A stretch of DNA of 64,000 bases from Bordetella parapertussis (GCA_945861275.1 CAMATZ010000022.1:1-64000); one strand, 5' to 3'. Numbered from the stretch's first letter, positions 43,065-52,320 are shown. Notes: a model not told the origin generated them from the sequence alone. Made by a program: numbers and translations.

Positions 43065-44564
43065 ATGAGCAGCATGGTTGGTGTCATTTCCTACGGCTTG
43101 GGCACACTCGCCGCATTCGCGCTTGTCGCGTGGCTGGTGATCGCGATTGTGCATGACGTTACGCAGAAAAAACACACGGTGCTGCGCAATTATCCGGTGA
43201 TCGGGCGTTTGCGGTTTTTCTTTGAAGATCTCGGCGAATATTTCCGGCAGTATTTTTTCGCCGGCGACCGCGAGGAGATGCCCTTTAACCGCGCCACCCG
43301 CGGCTGGGTATACAAAGAAGCCAAAAACGAAGGCGGCATCATCGGCTTCGGTTCCACCAACGATCTGAGCGTGCCGGGCAATATTCTGTTTGTGAATCAC
43401 CCTTATCCGGTGCTGGAGGAAGACCGTCTGCCCACGCCCTCGCTGGTGATCGGCGAGGGCTACTGCAAAATCCCGTTTGAAGCGCGTTCCGTCGTCAACG
43501 TCAGCGGCATGAGTTTCGGCGCGATTTCCGAACCGGCGGTGCGCGCACTTTCGCTGGGCGCGGCGGAGGCCGGTTGCTGGATGGATACCGGCGAAGGCGG
43601 GCTTGCCCCGCATCATCTCGCGGGCAACTGCGATATCATCATGCAAATGGGCACCGCCAAGTACGGCATGCGTGATCATCAGGGTAACTTTTCGCCGGAA
43701 AAAGTGAAGGAACTCGCCCAGTGCGTCAAGGCGTTTGAAATAAAACTGTCTCAGGGCGCCAAACCGGGCAAGGGCGGCGTACTACCGGGCGCCAAGGTTA
43801 CCGAGGAAATTGCGCGCATACGCGGCATACCCGCCGGCGAAGATTCCATCAGCCCAAACCGCCATCGCGATATCGCCAATGTCAACGATTTGCTCGACAA
43901 AATTGCGTATTTGCGCGAGCTGAGTGGACGCCCGGTGGGTGTGAAAACGGCGATTGGCGGCTGGGAATTCACCAATGAATTGTGTGATGCCATACTGCGG
44001 CGCGGCCGTGAGTATGCACCGGATTTTCTGGTCATCGATGGCGCGGAGGGTGGCAGTGGTGCTGCGCCGCAGACGCTGTTCGATCACATGGCGCTGCCGA
44101 TTGCCGAGTCCTTGCCGCGCGTGGTGGATTCGTTGATACAGGCTGATTTGAAATCGCGCATCCGCGTTGTCGCCTCGGGCAAACTGGTCACCTCGGCGCG
44201 CGCGTCGTGGGCGCTGTGCGTGGGGGCCGATTTCATCAATACCGCACGCGGTTTTATGTTCGCACTGGGTTGCATACAGGCGCTGCGCTGTCATCAAAAC
44301 ACCTGTCCCACAGGGGTGACCACGCATAATAAACGTCTGCAGCGCGGCCTGGTGGTGGAGGAGAAGTACCTGCGCGTTGCGAATTACTGCAAAAACATGA
44401 ACAAGGAGATCGATATGATCGCGCACTCCTGCGGCTTGCAACAGGCGCGCGAATTCAAGCGCGAACATGTACGCATCGTGCAAACCGCGAACCAAAGTAT
44501 CGCGCTGAATATGCTGCACCCGTACCCTGCCATCGGCACGCGCGGGCCAGTGCAGGCTGCTTGA
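43065..44564 (+). CDS. FMN-binding glutamate synthase family protein (membrane-anchored)
   Basis: A 499-residue protein. Residues 8-30 form one membrane helix; the rest is a glutamate synthase-like FMN barrel (about 120-470) with FEARSVVNVSGMSFGAISEP near 138, DTGEGGLAPHH near 175, QGAKPGKGGVLPGAKVTEEI near 231 and the iron-sulfur cluster motif LRCHQNTCPTGVTTH near 410. It lacks the glutaminase domain of true GltB. Such proteins are predicted flavin/Fe-S oxidoreductases of unknown substrate. RBS CGGAGG precedes ATG 43067 or so. The next gene (PrpF family) begins 14 bases later, so they form an operon. Confidence 0.88.
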   Translation: MSSMVGVISYGLGTLAAFALVAWLVIAIVHDVTQKKHTVLRNYPVIGRLRFFFEDLGEYFRQYFFAGDREEMPFNRATRGWVYKEAKNEGGIIGFGSTNDLSVPGNILFVNHPYPVLEEDRLPTPSLVIGEGYCKIPFEARSVVNVSGMSFGAISEPAVRALSLGAAEAGCWMDTGEGGLAPHHLAGNCDIIMQMGTAKYGMRDHQGNFSPEKVKELAQCVKAFEIKLSQGAKPGKGGVLPGAKVTEEIARIRGIPAGEDSISPNRHRDIANVNDLLDKIAYLRELSGRPVGVKTAIGGWEFTNELCDAILRRGREYAPDFLVIDGAEGGSGAAPQTLFDHMALPIAESLPRVVDSLIQADLKSRIRVVASGKLVTSARASWALCVGADFINTARGFMFALGCIQALRCHQNTCPTGVTTHNKRLQRGLVVEEKYLRVANYCKNMNKEIDMIAHSCGLQQAREFKREHVRIVQTANQSIALNMLHPYPAIGTRGPVQAA

Positions 44565-44578
44565 TCCAAGGAGACGCT

Positions 44579-45775
44579 ATGAAACAATTCAGGCTCCCCG
44601 CCGTATTCATGCGCGGCGGCACCAGCAACGCGGTGGTATTTCACGCCAGGGATTTGCCGCCAGACCGCGCGCAGTGGGATGAAATTTTTCTTGCGGCCAT
44701 CGGCAGTCCCGATGCGTACGGACGCCAGCTTGACGGCATGGGTGGCGGCGTGTCGTCGCTGTCCAAGGTGTGTGTGGTGGGGCCACCGAGCCGGTCTGAC
44801 GCCGACATTGATTACACCTTCGCGCAGGTGCAGGTGAAAAAAGCCGAGGTCGATTACAGCGCCAACTGCGGCAATATGTCGTCCGCGATGGGGCCGTTCG
44901 CGGTGGATGAAGGCATTTTCAGTGTCAGTGGACGCGAAGCGATGGTGCGCATCCACAACACCAACACCAAAAAAATCATTCAGGCGCGCTTTAACATGGA
45001 TGATGGTTTGTCCGAGGTTGACGGTGAGCTGACGATTCCGGGTGTGTCCGGCACAGGATCGCCGGTGCGCCTGGAGTTTCTGCAGCCGGGCGGTGCGACT
45101 ACCGGAAAATTACTGCCGACCGGAAATGTGAGCGACGTGCTGGAAGTGCCCGGCGTCGGCAAACTTAGGGTGTCGATGGTGGATGCGGCCAACGCCACGG
45201 TGTTTGTGCGCGCAGCCGATCTCGGACTCAAAGGCACGGAGATGCCCGACGCGCTGGAAGGCAACGCCGACATCATGAAGAAACTCGCTGCGATACGTTT
45301 GGCAGCATCTGTTGCAATGGGCATCACCAAAAATCCGGAAGAAGCGGCGAAGATAGCGACAGTGCCGTTCGTGGGATTTGTATCGGAAGCACAGGACGCA
45401 ACGTTGCTGACCGGCGAATCCATCAAAGCCAGCGATGTCGACCTGACGGCGCGCATGCTGTCGAGCGGACAGCCGCATCGTGCGCTGCCGCTGACCGTAT
45501 CGCTGTGTACGGCGGTGGCTGCACGCATCGCAGGCTCAGTGGTGCATCAGGCCACGCGCGTCGCGGCCGACCACAACGCGCCGATACGCATTGCCATGCC
45601 ATCAGGGATTCTGACGGTGGCTGCCGACGTGCGCAATATCAACGGCCAGTGGCACGCAGAGCAGGGCGCGTTTTATCGCACGCAGCGGCGGCTGTTTGAA
45701 GGCTACGTTTACGTGCGCGCGGCGTTGGTGCCGGGGTTGGTGGCGGCGGCGCGGGGGACGCTAAAAGCGGCTTGA
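44579..45775 (+). CDS. PrpF-family isomerase (methylaconitate/oxalomesaconate type)
   Basis: A 398-residue protein of the PrpF/diaminopimelate-epimerase-fold group. Motifs are LPAVFMRGGTSNAVVFH near residue 6, GRQLDGMGGGVSSLSKVCVV near 48, YSANCGNMSSAMGPFAVDEG near 93 (Cys at the catalytic position) and SLCTAVAARIAG near 313. PrpF isomerises 2-methylaconitate; the related GalD isomerises 4-oxalomesaconate in gallate degradation. Which applies is uncertain, and no prpBCD genes are next to it. RBS AAGGAGACG precedes ATG 44579. Coupled to the FMN glutamate-synthase-like gene, which is an unusual partner. Confidence 0.88.
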   Translation: MKQFRLPAVFMRGGTSNAVVFHARDLPPDRAQWDEIFLAAIGSPDAYGRQLDGMGGGVSSLSKVCVVGPPSRSDADIDYTFAQVQVKKAEVDYSANCGNMSSAMGPFAVDEGIFSVSGREAMVRIHNTNTKKIIQARFNMDDGLSEVDGELTIPGVSGTGSPVRLEFLQPGGATTGKLLPTGNVSDVLEVPGVGKLRVSMVDAANATVFVRAADLGLKGTEMPDALEGNADIMKKLAAIRLAASVAMGITKNPEEAAKIATVPFVGFVSEAQDATLLTGESIKASDVDLTARMLSSGQPHRALPLTVSLCTAVAARIAGSVVHQATRVAADHNAPIRIAMPSGILTVAADVRNINGQWHAEQGAFYRTQRRLFEGYVYVRAALVPGLVAAARGTLKAA

Positions 45776-45910
45776 TAGCGCGTTTCAGTGAAACGCCTTC
45801 GTCTTTCAGGGGCAAGGGCACACTTGTAGCGGCGCAGAAGGCGGGGAAAGATGTTTACCGCTTTGCTTTCGCCACCGACCGCACATCCCGCGCCCTCCAA
45901 GCTTGACAAG

Positions 45911-45930
45911 TGTTGGTAATACTGCCAACA
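45911..45930. promoter_or_regulatory. Candidate toxin-antitoxin operator (inverted repeat)
   Basis: TGTTGG-N8-CCAACA forms a perfect 6-bp dyad, placed just after a TTGACA box (45903-45908) and 25 bases before the toxin start. It is well placed for autorepression by the antitoxin. Confidence 0.55.
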
Positions 45931-45954
45931 TTAAAAGAGGAGAAGGAGAGAAGA

Positions 45955-46299
45955 ATGAGGGTAACCCGGCCAGTATCCTGGCTCACGCCTGCGCGAAAGG
46001 CCTTCGAGGAATTTCCTGAAGCTGCGCGTGAAATAGTTTTCGACGCGTTGAGCGTTGCTGCTGAGGGCGGCAAAGCTGGAATAGCCAAGCCGATGAAAGG
46101 TCTCGGATCGGGAGTGTTTGAAATCGCACTGCCGTTTCGGGGCAATGCGTTCCGGGTGGTCTACGCGGTGCAGATTGGCGAAGATCTCTGGGTGGTACAT
46201 GCGTTTCAGAAAAAATCTACGCACGGCATTAAAACGCCGCAACACGAGATCGATTTGATTAAGGATCGCTTGAAGAGATTAAAGGAGATGTTGCGATGA
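45955..46299 (+). CDS. RelE/HigB-type toxin (phage Gp49-like)
   Basis: A 114-residue protein of the RelE/HigB (Gp49-like) superfamily. The core is MKGLGSGVFEIALPFRGNAF near residue 42 with RVVYAVQIGEDLWVVHAFQK and the basic tail KKSTHGIKTPQHEIDLIKDR near 85. Such proteins are ribosome-dependent mRNA interferases. RBS AGAAGGAGAG precedes ATG 45955. The antitoxin gene overlaps its end by 4 bases, giving toxin-first order as in higBA. An inverted repeat lies in the promoter. The pair is in a region of otherwise metabolic genes and may be a recent acquisition. Confidence 0.9.
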   Translation: MRVTRPVSWLTPARKAFEEFPEAAREIVFDALSVAAEGGKAGIAKPMKGLGSGVFEIALPFRGNAFRVVYAVQIGEDLWVVHAFQKKSTHGIKTPQHEIDLIKDRLKRLKEMLR

Positions 46300-46619
46300 A
46301 AAAAGAACAGCTAGAGCTTATTCGCGGGAGCGGAAACATTTACCGTGATTTCAACGTGGTGGACGCAGACATTCGCCAGCTGAAGGCGATACTTGCGGCT
46401 GAAATCATCAAAGCGCTCGATAAGGGTGCGATTAGTGTCAGAAAAGCGCAAAGCCTTACCGGCATTGATGCCGGGGACTTTTCGCGTGTTCGCAACGCGG
46501 ATTTCCGGCGTATAAGCGTTGAACGTCTTATGGCGATGATTAACGGGCTCGGATCACGGATTGATGTGAAAGTAAAAGTGCGGCGCGGCGCATCGGTCGA
46601 ACACGCGGCGACGGCTTAA
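46296..46619 (+). CDS. XRE/HTH-type antitoxin (HigA-like)
   Basis: A 107-residue helix-turn-helix protein; the HTH lies around residues 45-75 (KGAISVRKAQSLTGIDAGDF then SRVRNADFRRISVERLM), matching XRE/HTH_37 antitoxins partnered with Gp49-like toxins. It is expected to bind both the toxin and the operator at 45911-45930. AAAGGAG RBS is inside the toxin gene and the two frames overlap by ATGA, so antitoxin synthesis is translationally coupled. The C-terminus (VKVKVRRGASVEHAATA) is short and basic. Confidence 0.9.
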   Translation: MKKEQLELIRGSGNIYRDFNVVDADIRQLKAILAAEIIKALDKGAISVRKAQSLTGIDAGDFSRVRNADFRRISVERLMAMINGLGSRIDVKVKVRRGASVEHAATA

Positions 46620-46645
46620 CGCCAGTACGCGATGGCTATCTTCAT

Positions 46646-47017
46646 ATGATCGCGCACACCAGCATCCCCGTCGGCAATTATAAAAGAGCAAAAGCGTTCT
46701 ACGCCAAAGTGCTCGCGACGCTCGGCTATAAGCAAAATATGGAGTACGGCGAAGCGGCCGGATTCAATGACGGCAAGAATACAGATTTTTGGATAGCGAC
46801 CAACGATGAAGGTGTTGTCCCTTTGCACGTTGCATTTGAGGCAAAAAACAAAGCGCAGGTCAGCAAGTTCTACAAAGCAGCGCTGGCGGCGGGGGCAAAG
46901 GACAACGGTGCGCCGGGATATCGGAAGGAATATTGGCCCGGCTACTATGCTGCGTTTGTGTACGATGCCGACGGACACAATATCGAAGCGGTGTTCTACG
47001 ATTACGACGAGAACTAG
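46646..47017 (+). CDS. VOC/glyoxalase-family protein
   Basis: A 123-residue vicinal-oxygen-chelate fold protein of two beta-alpha-beta-beta-beta units. Start HTSIPVGNYKRAKAFYAKVL near residue 4 gives the first metal His; VVPLHVAFEAKNKAQVSKFY near 57 gives the second, and the end YAAFVYDADGHNIEAVFYD near 100 gives the Glu. These positions match a metal-binding site like those in glyoxalase I-type and lyase-type VOC proteins. It stands alone, 26 bases after the antitoxin stop, with a weak RBS. Substrate unknown. Confidence 0.88.
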   Translation: MIAHTSIPVGNYKRAKAFYAKVLATLGYKQNMEYGEAAGFNDGKNTDFWIATNDEGVVPLHVAFEAKNKAQVSKFYKAALAAGAKDNGAPGYRKEYWPGYYAAFVYDADGHNIEAVFYDYDEN

Positions 47018-47066
47018 CCGGGTGCAATGCGAGTGCGCCCCGGGTTAATGGGGCATGCGAATATTT

Positions 47067-47092
47067 GTAATAAAAACAAATACTTACATCGC
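47067..47092 (+). repeat. AT-rich repeated motif, copy B
   Basis: AATAAAAACAAATACTTAC between convergent VOC and quinone oxidoreductase genes; shares 14 identical bases then TTA with copy A at 13919-13944. Confidence 0.35.
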
Positions 47093-47099
47093 TTCCGCA

Positions 47100-48089
47100 T
47101 CAGCCTGCGCAATCCACAATGACGGTGCCGCGTTTCACTTGAAATTCAACCGCTTCATGCGCGTCGCCTGTGCGCGCAAGAGGATAGACGGCTGACACGG
47201 TGTGCTGCATGCCGCCTTCTTGCAGCCACTGCACGATGTCATTCTGCGCGCGCTTGCGCGCGGCGTGCGGCGCGCCGTTGAGTAACACGCCGTGGACGGA
47301 GACATTCTTGCGCATGAGATCGGGTGCGGCAATCGTCGGCGACACATTGCCCTTGGTTGCGTAGTAGGCGATGGAACCGTTGGCAGCGAGCAGCGGCAGT
47401 GTGGTCGCGTAGTTGCCGCCGAAATCGACATCCACCACATGCTGCACGCCGCTGTTGGTGGTGAATTCGCGCACGCGGGCGATCACGTCTTCGCTGCGAT
47501 AGTTGACGCTGAAGTCAGCGCCTGCCGCGGTGGCATGTGCGGCCTTTGCGGGCGAACTCACGGTGGCGATCACGCGCGCACCGAAGCGTTTGGCCCACTG
47601 CACGGCGTAGTGGCCCACTGCGCCCGCGCCGCCGGTAACCAGCACGGTTTTACCTTTAAGGTCACCCCCCAGCGTCACACAGCGGTGTGCGGTCATGCAG
47701 GGTATGCCGAGGCAGGCGCCGTGGTTAAAACTTGTGCGCTCCGGCAATTCGGAAACAAGATCGACACTGAGCGCGATGTATTCGGCGGCAGTGCCGAGCA
47801 GCCGTCCGCCGCGCTGGCCGTTATAAAGCCATACCCGGCGCTTGAGCCACGACGCATCCACGCCTTCGCCGACTTCATCGACGATACCGCTGCCATCGCT
47901 GTTGGGTATGATTAATGGGCCTTCCATGGCGTAGCTGCGCCCGACGCTGCGATTGCTGTCGGCGGGATTGACGCCCGAGGCGTGTAAACGCACGCGTACT
48001 TCGCCTGCAGCGGCGTGCGGCGTGGGTTGCTCGCCGAACTGCATCACTGCAGTGGGTTTGCCTTGTTGGGTGTACCAAGCGGCTTGCAT
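47100..48089 (-). CDS. NADPH:quinone oxidoreductase-like MDR protein
   Basis: A 329-residue zinc-independent medium-chain dehydrogenase. The N-terminal GroES-like domain has GEVRVRLHASGVNPADSNRS near residue 30, and the NAD(P) domain has KGKTVLVTGGAGAVGHYAVQ near 145. The structural zinc Cys cluster is absent, as in quinone oxidoreductases (Qor) and crotonyl-type reductases. It probably reduces quinones or alpha,beta-enones with NADPH. It is divergent from the second amidase gene, whose start lies about 100 bases away. C-terminus (KRGTVIVDCAG) is normal. Confidence 0.9.
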   Translation of the reverse strand: MQAAWYTQQGKPTAVMQFGEQPTPHAAAGEVRVRLHASGVNPADSNRSVGRSYAMEGPLIIPNSDGSGIVDEVGEGVDASWLKRRVWLYNGQRGGRLLGTAAEYIALSVDLVSELPERTSFNHGACLGIPCMTAHRCVTLGGDLKGKTVLVTGGAGAVGHYAVQWAKRFGARVIATVSSPAKAAHATAAGADFSVNYRSEDVIARVREFTTNSGVQHVVDVDFGGNYATTLPLLAANGSIAYYATKGNVSPTIAAPDLMRKNVSVHGVLLNGAPHAARKRAQNDIVQWLQEGGMQHTVSAVYPLARTGDAHEAVEFQVKRGTVIVDCAG

Positions 48090-48186
48090 TTTGATTATTG
48101 AGCTTTATTGTGTCAGTGTAGCACTGCCCCATGTCAGGGCAGGTGCGTGGCACAATCCTGGTCCACACCTATTCTGGATGGAGCAT

Positions 48187-49458
48187 ATGGAACTCAACAA
48201 GCTGTCGATAGCACAGGCGCACGCAAAGATGAGCGCCGGCAATCTCACCGCCGTGCAACTTGCCCAAGCGTGTCTCGCTCGCGTGGCCGTGCGCGAGCCC
48301 GCGGTGCAGGCATGGGTGCATATCAACCCGGACGATGTACTGGCGCAGGCGCGTGCCTGCGATGGCGAGCCGCGGCGCAGCCCGCTGCATGGCATACCCG
48401 TAGGCATCAAGGACATCATCGACGTCGCGGGCATGCCCGCCGAATATGGCTCGCCGATTTACGCCGGACATCGTGCATCAACCGATGCCGCGTGCGTGGC
48501 CGCGTTAAGGAAAGCGGGTGCAATCATCATGGGCAAAACGGTGACCACCGAGTTCGCGATGCGCCATCCCAACAAAACACACAACCCGCGGAATCTCGCG
48601 CATACGCCGGGCGGATCGTCGAGCGGTTCTGCCGCGGGTGTGGCGGATTTCATGATGCCCCTAGGGCTGGGCACGCAGACCGGGGGCTCGGTGCTGCGCC
48701 CCGCGTCGTATTGCGGGGTGGTGGGTTTTAAGCCATCCTTCTGCCTTATCAACCGCGCAGGCGTGAAACCCAACGCGGAATCACTGGATACCGTAGGTCT
48801 TATTGCGCGCAGTGTGGAAGACATCACACTGAGTCTGCCGCTGGTTACCGAATGCGCCGCGCCAGCAGTAAACGCAGTGACTAAACCGCGTATCGGTTTT
48901 TGCCACACTCCACAGTGGAAATCAGCCGAGCCCGCAACCGTGGCTGCCATCGAAGGCGCTGCCGCTTCGCTATCGCGCGCGGGTGCAATCGTGACGGAAT
49001 ATCAACTACCGTCCGCGTTCGACGCCGTAGCTGCCGCGCACAGCGTTATCAGCGACTACGAGGCGTATCGAGCCCTGAGTCACGAATTGCGCAGCGCACC
49101 TGAAAAGATCAGCGCGTCGCTACAGCCACGCATCGCGCGCTGGGCTGCCTGCACGATTGAGGCTTATATAGAGGCACAGCAGACCGTGGCCAACTGCCGG
49201 CGCATGCTGCGTGATATTTTCCGTGACTATGATGCACTGTTGGTGCCGAGTGCGCCGGGCGCAGCGCCGGTAACACTCAACAGCACCGGCGAGGCTATCT
49301 TCAACGCCATCTGGACCGTGTTGCACGTGCCTGCGATTACGCTACCCGCCGCTGTTGCTGCCAACGGCTTGCCGGTGGGCGTGCAACTCGTAGGGGCGTA
49401 CGGCGCGGATTATGGGTTGCTGGCCAGTGCTGCATGGGCGGAAAGCCGCCTCCAGTAA
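48187..49458 (+). CDS. Amidase-signature family hydrolase (second copy)
   Basis: A 423-residue amidase-signature enzyme. Catalytic Lys75 is in PVGIKDIIDV; the Ser/Gly loop is GGSSSGSAAGVADF near 142; nucleophile Ser lies in TQTGGSVLRPASYCGVVGFK near 164. C-terminal HVPAITLPAAVAANGLPVGV is standard. It is about 30 residues shorter than the first amidase (7036-8406) but shares the same subtype motifs, so the two are distant paralogues. ATG 48187 has GGAG 3 bases upstream. Substrate unknown. Next gene is on the opposite strand. Confidence 0.92.
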   Translation: MELNKLSIAQAHAKMSAGNLTAVQLAQACLARVAVREPAVQAWVHINPDDVLAQARACDGEPRRSPLHGIPVGIKDIIDVAGMPAEYGSPIYAGHRASTDAACVAALRKAGAIIMGKTVTTEFAMRHPNKTHNPRNLAHTPGGSSSGSAAGVADFMMPLGLGTQTGGSVLRPASYCGVVGFKPSFCLINRAGVKPNAESLDTVGLIARSVEDITLSLPLVTECAAPAVNAVTKPRIGFCHTPQWKSAEPATVAAIEGAAASLSRAGAIVTEYQLPSAFDAVAAAHSVISDYEAYRALSHELRSAPEKISASLQPRIARWAACTIEAYIEAQQTVANCRRMLRDIFRDYDALLVPSAPGAAPVTLNSTGEAIFNAIWTVLHVPAITLPAAVAANGLPVGVQLVGAYGADYGLLASAAWAESRLQ

Positions 49459-49486
49459 AACGCGCATGGCTGCCACTTATAGCCAG

Positions 49487-49684
49487 CTATCTCAGCGCGA
49501 ATTTGACCAGCAAAGTCAGCACAGCAACCACCACGCAGCCTGCGATTACCGCGCCGGCAATGACCTGTTTCATGGAAATCTTTACGCCGTCGCGCTCCCA
49601 CGTGCCTTTTTTGCCGATCATGCACAGGCCCCAGAACATAGTGGCGGCGACTTGACCGAGTGAGGCTTTTTTCGCCGGTTCCAT
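49487..49684 (-). CDS. DUF2970 small membrane protein
   Basis: A 65-residue protein with the DUF2970 pattern: SLGQVAATMFWGLCMIGKKG near residue 8, then ERDGVKISMKQVIAGAVIAG and one membrane helix (about 40-62). The family is found mainly in betaproteobacteria and has no known function. ATG 49684 is preferred to GTG 49687. It sits 2 bases after the DUF349 stop codon on the same strand, so the two are likely co-transcribed. Confidence 0.88.
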   Translation of the reverse strand: MEPAKKASLGQVAATMFWGLCMIGKKGTWERDGVKISMKQVIAGAVIAGCVVVAVLTLLVKFALR

Positions 49685-49686
49685 CA

Positions 49687-52320
49687 CTAACTCTGTCTGC
49701 GCCGGCGTACTGCCGCGATGATTTTTGTGAGCCGCTCGCGCGAGGTTTCATCGGGCCTGGCCGACGCCGCGGCGTCAAGCATCCAGCGCTCAATTTCCGC
49801 AGGCGTGGTGGCGGTGTTCTGGCGGCCTTCCATGGCGTTTTTCAAGGCGCGTATTTTCAAGTGCTGGCGCGCGGCGAGAAATTCCTGCGGACTGTCGATG
49901 CCACAGGCGACTTCGAGATTGAGCAGGGTATCCTGCAGGCTCACACCCGATTTTGCGTTCTGCGTTGCGTTTCCTTGAAAGCGTGCGTCGATTCGGCTTT
50001 TCCATGCCTCGGGCAAATGCGCCACAGCGTTCCAGCGCGTTTCCAAATCGGCTGTTTGTTCAGCGCTGAGCGCCAGCGCCTCGCGCTCATGGCACAAGGC
50101 GATCTTCGCCAGCAGCGCATCGTAACGGGCTTGCTCGGCGTGTAGCGCGAGTTCACTGATGTGCCGGGCGGCAGCGTCGCGCGCGGCACGATAACGCGCA
50201 TCCAGTTTGGCCGCTTGTGCTTTAGGCGCCTCGGGTGCGGCGCGCCAGGCGCTGTCGGCTTCGTTCAATGTTCGCTTGATATCCGCCGCAGTGGTGGCGC
50301 TGGCCAGTGCCGCAACGCGCTCGATAATCTCTGCCCGCGCTTTTTGTTTGGCGTTAAATTCGGCTTCACTCGCCGCGCGTGCGGCATCACGCGCCGTGAA
50401 TATGGCGTCAGTGGCCGTTTTGAACGCCACCCACAGCGTGTTTTCATCACGCCGCGGCAGTGGCAGAGCCTTGGCCACGGCTTGCCATTGCGTTTGCAGC
50501 TTGCGCACCTTGTCCACCACATCGCGCGCGCTGACATCGGAAGCCACTATTTGTTTCGCACCCGCAACCAGTTGTTCGCGCTGGCTGCGCGCCTCGCCAT
50601 AGACGTTTTTCAGCGGCGCTTGCAGCGCCTGCGTCGCTGCCGCATAACGCGTGGTAATGGCGTTGTCGCCTTGCAGTGTCTTGCGCGGCACCGTGTGTTC
50701 GACAGGTCCGAGCTTGCGCCACGCGGCCTGGGCTTCATCCAGGTTGTGGGCGAGGGCGCGCCAGTCGACTGGGGTGGCGGTGGCGCCGGCTGCAGCATCT
50801 TCCTGCGCAGCGGGGAAAAATTTCGCCGCAGCTTGCGTCAAGCCGGCAATGATTTGTTCGCGCGCCGCAAGATTTTCCTGGCGCGCAAGCTTGAGTTTTT
50901 CCAGATGCGCCGCCACCGGCGCGTGGGCAGCCTCCAATGCACCGTCAAAGGCGAGCCAGACGGTTTGCTTGGACGCAGCACCGAGTTTGTCGAGTTCTTT
51001 CCAGCGCTCGCGCAGCTTGTTAATGGCTTCGGTATGCGCCTTGAGGGCGACTTTACCGGTGGCAGCGACAGCCAGTGCCTGCGCCTCGGCCACCAGTTGT
51101 TCGCGGCCTTGGCCGCCGCTCCAGCGCTGCCAGTCCTGCAGGCGCCGCTGTTCCCGGCGCAGTGATTCGATGCGCGGCGCGAGGTTGCCTGTCAGCGGGC
51201 CGCGCTTCAATCCCTGATCGATCGCGCCCAGCAATCGCGTGAGATCCGCCACGTGTCCGCCGGCTTGTGCGGCTTCTGCGGCCTCGACATCGCGCTGGAT
51301 CGCGACCACACGCTGCTGTTGTTGTTCCGCGCGCCGTGCGCGCTCTTGGGCGCTTTGCGTATGGTGTTCGTGTTGCCGCGTGTGGGCGCCGGTGTTGCGC
51401 CATTCCGCGAAGCGGGTTGCCAGTACGGTATGCAGTTCGCCTTCGGACAGCTCGGGAAATCCGCGCCATTGTTCGATCAGCAGCTTTTCCCCGGCGTCAT
51501 CGGCGCTGCCCGACGCGGGCAATGCCTGTAGAAATTTCGCGCGCTCAACCACACTTGACGCCAGTGCCAGCAGGCGCCTGGCGGCAGCGGATTTTTCGAT
51601 GCAGCGCGCGTCACCCGCTTCAGCAGTGTTGTGCACCAGTTCCAGCAGACCCAGCGCCAGGGTCTGCGCATCGGCAGGCGCGGTGGTGCCGTACGCGACG
51701 CCCGGCAGCGGCGCGCTCAAATTCGCCATCGCATCATCTGCCGCCGCCAGCCAGCGGGTGAGCGCCTGTGCATGCTCGCCGCGCACCCGCACCTTGGCGC
51801 CCAGTTGCGCGCTGAGCGCGGCGAATTCAGCGGGCAAGGCCGCGTCAAGCAGCGTGCTGTCCAGTGCAGCCCATGCGTGATCGAGGTCCAGCACGCGATT
51901 GACGGCTACCACCTCCAGCGCGAGCAATGCGTGCGCGCTGGCGATCAAGGCGTCGGCTTCGGCGGTGGCGATGCGGGTGGCGCGCGCCTTGTCCCAGCGC
52001 GATTTCGCGGCACGATACAGACGCTTGTCGGCCTCGCGAAAATCATGCATGGCCTGCTTGAAAGCGTCTTCAAGCGTTAATGCCTCGATCGCCGCGAGCT
52101 TTAAGGGCAGCGAAGGCGCGTGATGCGCGATATGCAGCAGCGCCGTGTCGTCATTGGTGGCGGCGTCCAGGCGTTGATGCCAGGCCTGCATCTCTTCCGC
52201 GGAAAGCGCCAGTGGCACTGGCGCACTGCCATCGGCGAGTAAGGCGGTGGGCGCTGTTTGCGCCTCTGCTGCACCGGCGTCAGCCGCCAGCACGTCTTTT
52301 TTGAATATATTTTCGAACAC
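49687..52320 (-). CDS. DUF349 multi-repeat protein
   Basis: An 877-residue, mostly helical, alanine-rich protein with several DUF349 repeats (about residues 270-800). Repeats have W-x(5)-R-W/K and K-L-R-E-R-W type signatures such as INKLRERWKELDKLG near 440 and VRKLQTQWQAVAKAL near 605. Coiled-coil content is high. DUF349 proteins occur widely in proteobacteria without firm function; some are linked to cell-envelope or ribosome stress. GTG 52320 is the start (MFENIFKKDV). The gene is divergent from the YlqF-type GTPase, with 146 bases between starts. Confidence 0.85.
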   Translation of the reverse strand: MFENIFKKDVLAADAGAAEAQTAPTALLADGSAPVPLALSAEEMQAWHQRLDAATNDDTALLHIAHHAPSLPLKLAAIEALTLEDAFKQAMHDFREADKRLYRAAKSRWDKARATRIATAEADALIASAHALLALEVVAVNRVLDLDHAWAALDSTLLDAALPAEFAALSAQLGAKVRVRGEHAQALTRWLAAADDAMANLSAPLPGVAYGTTAPADAQTLALGLLELVHNTAEAGDARCIEKSAAARRLLALASSVVERAKFLQALPASGSADDAGEKLLIEQWRGFPELSEGELHTVLATRFAEWRNTGAHTRQHEHHTQSAQERARRAEQQQQRVVAIQRDVEAAEAAQAGGHVADLTRLLGAIDQGLKRGPLTGNLAPRIESLRREQRRLQDWQRWSGGQGREQLVAEAQALAVAATGKVALKAHTEAINKLRERWKELDKLGAASKQTVWLAFDGALEAAHAPVAAHLEKLKLARQENLAAREQIIAGLTQAAAKFFPAAQEDAAAGATATPVDWRALAHNLDEAQAAWRKLGPVEHTVPRKTLQGDNAITTRYAAATQALQAPLKNVYGEARSQREQLVAGAKQIVASDVSARDVVDKVRKLQTQWQAVAKALPLPRRDENTLWVAFKTATDAIFTARDAARAASEAEFNAKQKARAEIIERVAALASATTAADIKRTLNEADSAWRAAPEAPKAQAAKLDARYRAARDAAARHISELALHAEQARYDALLAKIALCHEREALALSAEQTADLETRWNAVAHLPEAWKSRIDARFQGNATQNAKSGVSLQDTLLNLEVACGIDSPQEFLAARQHLKIRALKNAMEGRQNTATTPAEIERWMLDAAASARPDETSRERLTKIIAAVRRRRQS

